Assembly: GCA_031549165.1 (NCBI GenBank)
Contig: JAVBQE010000043.1
Coordinates: forward strand, 1-7,049
DNA: 7,049 bases
Origin: Parelusimicrobium sp031549165
GTDB lineage: Bacteria; Elusimicrobiota; Elusimicrobia; Elusimicrobiales; Elusimicrobiaceae
Direction of reading: 5' to 3'
Shown here: positions 1 to 5,651 of the stretch, one piece after another
Numbering within the stretch: the stretch's first letter is position 1
Layout of the letters: every line of letters starts with the position of its first letter
Made by a program: the position numbers and the translations under genes
The notes under the pieces: model-generated
Seen by the model: only the letters and a program-made list of their open reading frames with translations
Database searches by the model: none
What the model was told of the DNA's origin: nothing

Positions 1-4
1 TTAT

Positions 5-2641
5 TTATCTGGAAGTTTGCTTCAACATCTCGCGCATACGGGTGTTAAACTTCTTTGATTTAAGCAAATCTTCAAGCGCAATATGCATGCGGTAACGCCA
101 GTAATGCTTAGGATTAGCGGGCACATTTATGCGCTCATTATTATAATCTTCCCGCCGTAAATCCTCGTCCATGGCAACCCAGTCCTGAAAAGAAAGAACG
201 CAGAGCATAGACGGGCTGTGTAAGTGCTGCTGTATTATCTGCGCGCAGATGTCCGCGTCCGCCTGCTGCGGCGCTTCGCCGCTGCGGCCCAGCATATCGT
301 TATAAAAACGCTGCGTATTTTCTTTATTCTCCTCCCACCACTGGCGCATGGTAGCCATGTCGTGCGTGGAAATTGTGCAGACGGACAAGTACGGGTAATT
401 ACCGCACCAGGCAAACTTTTCTGCCGGGTTCTTCGGCATGCGCTGTATCTCAAGGCTTAACATTTTAAGTTCGCTCATCACGCGCGAAACGCAGGCGGGT
501 ATCATGCCCAAATCCTCGGCGCATACAAGCATGTCCGTGGCGTTAATAAGTGCGGGCAATTTCTTCATCGCTTCGCCGTACCAAAAGTCATTATGGCGGT
601 GGTAGAAGTAGTGGTTGTAGAGGTTAGTGTAGGCCCATTTCTCATGCTCGCTAAGGCTCTTAAAATAAGAGTCATTGAGCGCGGATATTCTGGGATGGTA
701 CATATCTTTTTTGTTATGGTCTTCCACAAAAAGCACATTGCTGATTAACGAGTAGAGGCCTTCTTTAAGTATATTGCTCTTCGTGTCGTTCTTGCCGGCA
801 AAAGCGGCTTCCACCTTGCGCTGCGTTTCAAAGCCGTGCGCCATTTCGTAGCGTCCGTTAGCTAGCGGGTTAAGATATTTTTTCTTAACTTCTTCCGAGA
901 GCGGGCCAAACTTTTCTGCAATAACTTCCTGCGTGATGAACGGATTTAGAAAATCCTTTTGAAAATTAATACCAAAACCGTTAATCTCTGCCGCGCTCAT
1001 GGCAATGGCGGGTGAAAACTGGCCCAAAAGCCCGTGCACGCTGTGCATAGGTATTTCCCATATTCTAAAGAAACCGAGCACATGGTCTATGCGGTAAGCG
1101 TCAAAATACTGCGCCATTTTTTGCAGGCGGCTCTGCCACCATTTGTAGCCGTCTTTTTCCATTTCTGCCCAGTTATACGTCGGGAAACCCCAGTTCTGGC
1201 CGTTAAGTGAGAATGCGTCGGGCGGCGCGCCGGCCTGCTTTGTCATATTAAAATTTTCCGGCTGTTGCCACGCGTCTGCGCTTAATGGGGAAACGCCTAT
1301 CGGTATATCACCTTTAAGTATAGTGCCTTTTTTGCGCGCATGCGTGGCAGCGTCTAACATCTGCTCATGCAGTTTAAACTGCGTGTAATAGTAAAAAGAA
1401 ATTTCTTTATATGCGGCAGACTTTGGGGCGCATAGTTTTTCTATTTCTTTTGCTTTATAAACTTTATATTTAGGCCACGCTCGGTAATCTGCCGTGCCGT
1501 TTGTGTCTCTTAAATAGCTATAGGCGGCGTATGGCATAAGCCAGTCCTTATTCTCGTCAAAAAACTCCTGGTAGCCTTTAGCCTTAAAAACTTTTTCCCC
1601 TTCTTTTTCAAAGGCGGCCTTTGTGTAGGCGCGCTTAAGAGCGCACACTTCCTCATAGTCCACTTCCGCCATAGCGTTAAGGCGTTTTTGTTCTTCCTTA
1701 AATTTTTTAGTCTGTGTTACTGGCAGTTCTGCCAGGTCCATATACGCTGGGTGCAGCGCGTAGACGGAAATGGAATTATAGGGGTAAGAATCCGTCCATG
1801 TATTAGTAATTGTGGTGTCATTGATGGGCAAAAGCTGTACAACTTTTTGGTCCGTTTCATAAGCCCAGTCTATAAGTTTTTTTAAGTCCCCAAAGTCGCC
1901 TATGCCAAAACTTTTTTTGGTTTTTAACGAGAATACAGGCAGCACAGTGCCTGCCGCCCTTACAGGCACAATGGCCAGCGGCGGACGGATATCGTTCATG
2001 GAGTACACGCCGCCTTCCTCCAGTTTTAAATTGTAAATGCCGTAGTTATTACCCTGCTGCCAGGTGTAAGTGCCTGTCTCTTTATCATAAATAACGAGCT
2101 TGTATTCAAAAGGCAGCATAAGCAGGCTTGCGTCTAAAGAAACGCCCCATTCGTTAGTTGAAAGCTCAACCATTTCAAGCGCTTTCTCTGCGTCCCAGTT
2201 ATCCAAATGGTACTGGTTGGTAGAGAGCAGCAACTTCTGGCCCGGTTTAATGCCGGGTACTGTGGCGCAGAGGCGCAGTGTTTCCTTAAAGGTTTTTAAT
2301 TTTGTTTTTTTGATGGTGCGCCCTGCCGTAAAGGCAGATGTGTAGAGGTGCGGGGAAAGCGGCGCTTCGCGCCAGGCATCGTAGATGTACATGTCGCCGT
2401 CAAGGCTTACTTTTCGCGGCGTTTTGCCCCACTCTGTTCTTTTTACAAAGCCGTCTTTTGTTACGCAGTAGTTATAGGTAAACGCAGCGCCCTTTTTGGC
2501 CTTAAGGTCCAGCTCGGCGGACCAGTTGTGCCCGTCGTGCGTGGCAAGGGGCAAAATGTGTTCTTTTTTATTTGCCGCGTACTTAATGCTTAACTCGCCG
2601 TCCCCGCCGGTAAAATAGTTTATGTTAAACAATACTTTCAT
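5..2641 (-). CDS. malQ: 4-alpha-glucanotransferase (disproportionating enzyme, GH77), DPE2-like with two N-terminal CBM20 domains
   Basis: This 878-residue enzyme should transfer alpha-1,4-glucan segments between maltose, maltodextrins and glycogen-like polymers in the cytosol, releasing glucose. The first ~95 residues and residues ~118-208 look like two CBM20 starch-binding domains (for example N-terminal MKVLFNINYFTGGDGEL, and YHLDNWD near 144-150). The GH77 barrel follows from ~225. The signature PPDAFSLNGQNWGFPTYNW lies at 473-491, the nucleophile is D519 in AYRIDH, the acid/base is E709 in CAEDLG, and the third catalytic Asp is D761 in STHDMAT. The gap between D519 and E709 is 190 residues, against about 47 in short amylomaltases such as the Thermus enzyme. 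That insert plus tandem CBM20 is the hallmark of plant DPE2 and its bacterial relatives, and the length is far above E. coli MalQ (about 694). There is no signal peptide. The ATG has a strong ribosome binding site and ends in TAA at 5-7. All catalytic residues are intact. Family assignment is firm; the preferred donor and acceptor (maltose versus longer glucans) are inferred. Confidence 0.95.
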   Translation of the reverse strand: MKVLFNINYFTGGDGELSIKYAANKKEHILPLATHDGHNWSAELDLKAKKGAAFTYNYCVTKDGFVKRTEWGKTPRKVSLDGDMYIYDAWREAPLSPHLYTSAFTAGRTIKKTKLKTFKETLRLCATVPGIKPGQKLLLSTNQYHLDNWDAEKALEMVELSTNEWGVSLDASLLMLPFEYKLVIYDKETGTYTWQQGNNYGIYNLKLEEGGVYSMNDIRPPLAIVPVRAAGTVLPVFSLKTKKSFGIGDFGDLKKLIDWAYETDQKVVQLLPINDTTITNTWTDSYPYNSISVYALHPAYMDLAELPVTQTKKFKEEQKRLNAMAEVDYEEVCALKRAYTKAAFEKEGEKVFKAKGYQEFFDENKDWLMPYAAYSYLRDTNGTADYRAWPKYKVYKAKEIEKLCAPKSAAYKEISFYYYTQFKLHEQMLDAATHARKKGTILKGDIPIGVSPLSADAWQQPENFNMTKQAGAPPDAFSLNGQNWGFPTYNWAEMEKDGYKWWQSRLQKMAQYFDAYRIDHVLGFFRIWEIPMHSVHGLLGQFSPAIAMSAAEINGFGINFQKDFLNPFITQEVIAEKFGPLSEEVKKKYLNPLANGRYEMAHGFETQRKVEAAFAGKNDTKSNILKEGLYSLISNVLFVEDHNKKDMYHPRISALNDSYFKSLSEHEKWAYTNLYNHYFYHRHNDFWYGEAMKKLPALINATDMLVCAEDLGMIPACVSRVMSELKMLSLEIQRMPKNPAEKFAWCGNYPYLSVCTISTHDMATMRQWWEENKENTQRFYNDMLGRSGEAPQQADADICAQIIQQHLHSPSMLCVLSFQDWVAMDEDLRREDYNNERINVPANPKHYWRYRMHIALEDLLKSKKFNTRMREMLKQTSR

Positions 2642-2648
2642 ATCACTT

Positions 2649-2654
2649 CTCCTT
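2649..2654 (-). promoter_or_regulatory. Ribosome binding site of malQ
   Basis: On the minus strand the sequence reads AAGGAG, followed by seven bases and then the ATG of malQ. This is a near-perfect Shine-Dalgarno at ideal spacing and fixes the malQ start at 2641. It also shows that this organism uses Shine-Dalgarno initiation, which makes the absence of one before the divergent gene notable. Confidence 0.85.
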
Positions 2655-2670
2655 CAACCCGTTTTTATAT

Positions 2671-2699
2671 AGTGTAAATAATTTTGACACGTCGTGCAA
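2671..2699 (-). promoter_or_regulatory. Candidate sigma70-type promoter for malQ
   Basis: Reading the minus strand, TTGCAC (2699-2694) is separated by 17 bases from TACACT (2676-2671). These match the -35 and -10 consensus at 4 of 6 and 4 of 6, or slightly better, with optimal spacing. Transcription would start near 2664, giving a leader of about 23 bases that contains the ribosome binding site. An AT-rich TATATA (2671-2666) just downstream is an alternative -10 but has no good -35. The call rests on sequence pattern only. Confidence 0.45.
2684..2699. promoter_or_regulatory. Imperfect dyad overlapping both divergent promoters, possible operator
   Basis: TTGACACGTCGTGCAA contains the perfect 9-base palindrome CACG-T-CGTG. 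TTG and CAA also pair outside it if one extra A on the left is allowed. It covers the -35 element of the rightward promoter and the -35 of the malQ promoter, so a bound regulator could affect both genes. The dyad is short, one arm has an unpaired base, and no second copy was seen in the window. It is only a candidate. Confidence 0.2.
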
Positions 2700-2710
2700 T
2701 TTTGTAAAAT
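2684..2710 (+). promoter_or_regulatory. Candidate sigma70-type promoter for the GT-C membrane protein gene
   Basis: TTGACA (2684-2689) is a perfect -35 hexamer. TAAAAT (2705-2710) matches the -10 consensus at 5 of 6. The spacer is 15 bases, shorter than the preferred 17. Transcription about seven bases past the -10 would start at or next to the ATG at 2717, so the mRNA would be leaderless or nearly so. The -35 hexamer and spacer overlap the -35 of the malQ promoter on the opposite strand. Confidence 0.45.
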
Positions 2711-2716
2711 GACTAC

Positions 2717-3841
2717 ATGCGAAAACATTTAAAGTTTTTTATACTACTCGGAGTTTATTTATGCGCGGAGTTAACTTTATTGTACCTCTTTGGCAGCAAA
2801 ATTGCCTTTGAGCCGGACTCTCTGGGCTATATAACTTTTTTTAACGAGATAAACTTTCTTAGGACACCGGGGTACCCGCTGTTTATGCTTTTGTTCCCGC
2901 CTGTTATATGTACGCAGACAGCGCAGATTTTACTTTCCTGCGCATCTTTGGGGTTGGTCTACCTGATAGTTTATAAAATGTCCGAGAAGATACAATACGC
3001 GCTTTTGGCCTGCGCTGCATTTATGTTGGACTTTTGCCATTATGAATTTGATCTCAAAATTTTAAGCGAAAATTTGTTCTACTTTTTAATGCTGCTTGCT
3101 TTGTATTTGCTTGTAATGTTTATTAAGAATAAAAGGACTCTTTATTTCGTCCTGTTTACGCTGGTGATGAATTACGCGCTTTTAACTCGGCCTATACTTC
3201 TATATTTTAATTTTCTGCTCTGCGCAGCGTTTCTGCTTTTTGCATTTAAAAAGAAAATTAAATGGACACAGGCTGCCTTCTTTATATTAGTATTTGCCTG
3301 CATATTTTTGGGCTGGAGCGCGCGTAATTACCATTACGGCAAAGTCTTCACCTTCTCCACGGTAAAGAACCACAATTTACTTTATTATGACAGCGCTGTT
3401 ATTTTGCAGCGCGGCTTAGGCATTGCAGAAGACAAAGCACGCTATATCATGCACAAACGCTTTGTGTCTGAGCACAACACTGACGGTTTAACCGAAGCGC
3501 AAATTGCCGTTTTACAAGGTAAAACGGGGCTGGCTTTTTTAAATGCACACAAGCTGGAATATCTGGAGCAGAATTTAACCGGCATACGCGGGATATTAAT
3601 AGGTGAGGGCTTTCACAACAATTTATTTTTAAAAATATTCACGAAAATGTTTTTACTTTTGCTTTACGCTTTCTACGCTTACGGCCTTTTCAGACGCAAA
3701 CTTACGATAACAGACATTTATATTTTGGCATTGTGCGCTTACCTTATTATAGCCAGCGCACCGGCGGGGTATTATAGGTTTAGGGTAGCATTTCTGCCGC
3801 TGCTAATCGTGGGCGCGTTTATGAGGCTAAGGAAGAATTAA
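2717..3841 (+). CDS. Polytopic membrane protein, probable GT-C fold glycosyltransferase of the dolichyl-phosphate-mannosyltransferase (PMT/ArnT-like) type
   Basis: This 374-residue, strongly hydrophobic protein has roughly nine or ten predicted membrane spans (about 5-25, 55-86, 93-105, 117-137, 141-177, 184-200, then 309-324, 331-347, 355-370). Between the two groups lies a hydrophilic stretch at ~201-305. Family-like marks are an acidic loop after the first span (FEPDSLGY, D34, the position of the catalytic or metal-binding Asp in GT-C enzymes), RTPGYPLF at 49-56, SENLF at 117-121, LLTRP at 155-159, GWSARNYHYGKVFTFST at 199-215 and YYRFRVAFLP near 352-361. Such enzymes take a sugar from a polyprenyl-phosphate donor and attach it outside the inner membrane; substrate and acceptor here are unknown. 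It is somewhat shorter than many PMT_2 proteins, so the periplasmic domain is minimal. No Shine-Dalgarno precedes the ATG. A stop lies just upstream in frame (2705-2707), so the gene cannot start earlier. A TTG at 2780 with GGAG upstream would remove most of the first span and is less likely. The gene looks AT-richer than its neighbours, as expected for a membrane protein. Confidence 0.75.
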   Translation: MRKHLKFFILLGVYLCAELTLLYLFGSKIAFEPDSLGYITFFNEINFLRTPGYPLFMLLFPPVICTQTAQILLSCASLGLVYLIVYKMSEKIQYALLACAAFMLDFCHYEFDLKILSENLFYFLMLLALYLLVMFIKNKRTLYFVLFTLVMNYALLTRPILLYFNFLLCAAFLLFAFKKKIKWTQAAFFILVFACIFLGWSARNYHYGKVFTFSTVKNHNLLYYDSAVILQRGLGIAEDKARYIMHKRFVSEHNTDGLTEAQIAVLQGKTGLAFLNAHKLEYLEQNLTGIRGILIGEGFHNNLFLKIFTKMFLLLLYAFYAYGLFRRKLTITDIYILALCAYLIIASAPAGYYRFRVAFLPLLIVGAFMRLRKN

Positions 3842-5651
3842 TTTCGTTTACAAATACTTCGCCGTATTTATTTAATTTAAACTCACCCACGCCGTTAACT
3901 TTGCTAAACTCTTCCAGCGTGCGCGGCTTTTTTAAAGCCATGTCTATAATCGCCTTGTCGCTAAAGACAATGTAGGCGGGCTTGCCTTCTTCGTCGGCCA
4001 GTTTGCGCCGGAGTTTTTTAAGAACAAGTATAAGTTCGTCAGCCTCTTCGGCTTCAAGAGGCGTAAGTTTAACACTTTCCAAAATTTCTTTTTCTTTTTT
4101 CTTTTTAGCTTTTTTAGCCTGTAAAATAAATTTTCTAAATTCTACCGTCTGCTGTCCTTTTAAAACAGGCCACGCGTCCGGGCTTAAAGAAATAGTGGAG
4201 TGCTCGCCCTCTATTTTGGCAAGGCCTCTTATTACCAACTGGCGGGACAGCGCCTTCCAGTCGTTTTCCGTCAAGTCTTTACCTATGCCAAAGGTGGACA
4301 AGGTGTCATGGCCAAATCTTTTTATCTTCTCATTATCTTTACCCAAAAGTATATCTATAATATGGCCGATGCCGAAGGCAAAACCACTCTTCTGCTGCGC
4401 TCTCCACACGCAGGACAAAAACTTCTGCACGTCTGTGGTGGCGTCATAAGTTAGCGCAGGCGTTAAGCAGTTATCGCAGGACGGGCAGCCGTGCGGGTGC
4501 GGCTCGCCAAAGTATTTAAGAAGCGCTGTTCGCCTGCACGCTGTACTTTCGGCATATGCAATAAGTGCATTTAACTTCATGCGTTCAATATTTTTTTGTC
4601 TTTCGTCCGCCTCAGAACTTTGGATAAAGTTATTCAGCTGCACAATATCTTTAAGGCCGTAAATCATCCACGCGTCTGAGGGCAACCCGTCGCGCCCGGC
4701 GCGGCCTGTTTCCTGGTAGTATGCCTCAATGCTTTTAGGCAGGTCCATGTGCGCAACAAAGCGCACGTCGGGCTTATGTATGCCCATGCCGAAAGCGTTG
4801 GTGGCGCACATTATAATGCCGTCTTGTTTGGTAAACTTTTCCTGGTTCCTGTGGCGTGTATTTTTATCAAGGCCGGCGTGGTAGACAAGCGCGTTAAAGC
4901 CGTGCTCGCACAGAAACTCTGCCGTGTCCTCACAGCGCTTTCTGGAGAGACAGTAGACAATGCCGCTGTCACTGGCGTGGTTATTTTTAATAAAGTCTAA
5001 AAGCTGGTGCTTTTCTTTATCTTTGTGGCCTACGGTGTATTTAATATTAGGGCGGTCAAAACTGGCGATAAAACTTTTGCCGTTTTGCAGATGCAAATTT
5101 TTAATAATATCTTTTCTGGTGGCTTCATCCGCCGTGGCGGTAAGAGCTAAGAAAGGCACTTTGGGGAACTCCTCTCTTAGAAAAGCAAGTTTAGTATATT
5201 CCGGCCTAAAGTCATGCCCCCATTCGGAGATACAATGCGCTTCGTCTATGGCAAAGAGCGTTATTTTACAGCGCTTAAGAAGCGCCGCAAAATCCGGCAT
5301 ATTTATTCTTTCGGGCGACACGTAAACGATGTCTAAAGCGCCGCTTAAAAGCTGCATTTCCGCTTCTCTTGCTTCTTGATAGGACATGGTGGAGTTGATG
5401 GCCGCCGCGCGCACACCTAAGTCAGAAAGCATATTAACCTGGTCCTGCATTAAGGAAATCAGCGGAGAAATTACCACCGCAGTGCCTTCCATACAGAGAG
5501 CAGGTATCTGGTAGCAGAGGGATTTTCCGCCGCCTGTTGGCATAAGCACAAGCGCGCTGCCGCCGGAAAGGATATGTTTTATTATATCTTCCTGAAGGCC
5601 CAGAAAAGTGTCGTAGCCGTAAACTTTTTTTAGGATTTCTCGGTGTTTCAA
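3819..5651 (-). CDS. recQ: ATP-dependent DNA helicase RecQ
   Basis: RecQ is a 3'-5' DNA helicase used in recombination, replication-fork repair and suppression of illegitimate exchange. At 610 residues it matches E. coli RecQ (about 609) with every domain present. Motif 0 is at 7-20 and Walker A MPTGGGKS at 37-44. The DEAH box is at 136-139, followed directly by the RecQ aromatic-rich loop CISEWGHDFRPEY. Motif III is TATA at 171-174 and motif VI YQETGRAGRDG at 312-322. The four zinc cysteines are C372, C389, C392 and C395, a winged-helix RQC domain covers ~400-505, and an HRDC domain covers ~533-610 with VNGVGEFKLNKYGEVF. A lysine-rich linker (about 512-523) joins RQC and HRDC. The start is TTG (5651-5649); no ATG, GTG or other Met codon precedes Walker A in frame, and starting there keeps motif 0. 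In motif 0 the usually conserved Arg is Leu (L17). The start overlaps the pbpC stop, so the two genes are probably co-translated. The 3' end overlaps the convergent membrane-protein gene by 23 bases. Confidence 0.97.
   Translation of the reverse strand: MKHREILKKVYGYDTFLGLQEDIIKHILSGGSALVLMPTGGGKSLCYQIPALCMEGTAVVISPLISLMQDQVNMLSDLGVRAAAINSTMSYQEAREAEMQLLSGALDIVYVSPERINMPDFAALLKRCKITLFAIDEAHCISEWGHDFRPEYTKLAFLREEFPKVPFLALTATADEATRKDIIKNLHLQNGKSFIASFDRPNIKYTVGHKDKEKHQLLDFIKNNHASDSGIVYCLSRKRCEDTAEFLCEHGFNALVYHAGLDKNTRHRNQEKFTKQDGIIMCATNAFGMGIHKPDVRFVAHMDLPKSIEAYYQETGRAGRDGLPSDAWMIYGLKDIVQLNNFIQSSEADERQKNIERMKLNALIAYAESTACRRTALLKYFGEPHPHGCPSCDNCLTPALTYDATTDVQKFLSCVWRAQQKSGFAFGIGHIIDILLGKDNEKIKRFGHDTLSTFGIGKDLTENDWKALSRQLVIRGLAKIEGEHSTISLSPDAWPVLKGQQTVEFRKFILQAKKAKKKKEKEILESVKLTPLEAEEADELILVLKKLRRKLADEEGKPAYIVFSDKAIIDMALKKPRTLEEFSKVNGVGEFKLNKYGEVFVNEINSSLAS

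Noticed and set aside
224..460. Small open frames on both strands inside the 3' part of malQ
   Set aside because: They overlap the conserved C-terminal GH77 region, lack recognisable domains and show shadow-type composition.
2241..2257. GC-rich inverted repeat CCCGG / CCGGG inside malQ
   Set aside because: It encodes two nearby Pro-Gly pairs (VPGIKPGQ) and has no T tract, so it is most simply a coding coincidence.
3786..3805. Inverted repeat TAGCA / TGCTA with a 10-base loop, a possible terminator for recQ
   Set aside because: Five-base arms, a long loop and no T tract after it on the minus strand; it is explained by coding sequence of the membrane protein.
3852..3869. Inverted repeat AAATAC / GTATTT followed by an AT-rich stretch, a possible terminator for the plus-strand GT-C gene
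   Set aside because: The stem is only six pairs, mostly A-T, it has no continuous T run, and it lies inside recQ codons for KYGEVF of the conserved HRDC domain. It is too weak to call.
4083..4118. Programmed -1 frameshift site (dnaX-like A-rich slippery sequence) in recQ
   Set aside because: No A AAA AAG heptamer is in the required zero-frame register, and the full-length reading frame gives a normal complete RecQ with HRDC. No stimulatory structure was evident.
3982..4449. 155-codon open frame on the plus strand opposite recQ
   Set aside because: It is a serine-rich shadow of the conserved C-terminal coding region of recQ with no recognisable domain and no convincing ribosome binding site.
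4960..5325. 121-codon open frame on the plus strand opposite the recQ helicase core
   Set aside because: It is antisense to strongly conserved helicase motifs and its composition is that of a reverse-complement shadow.
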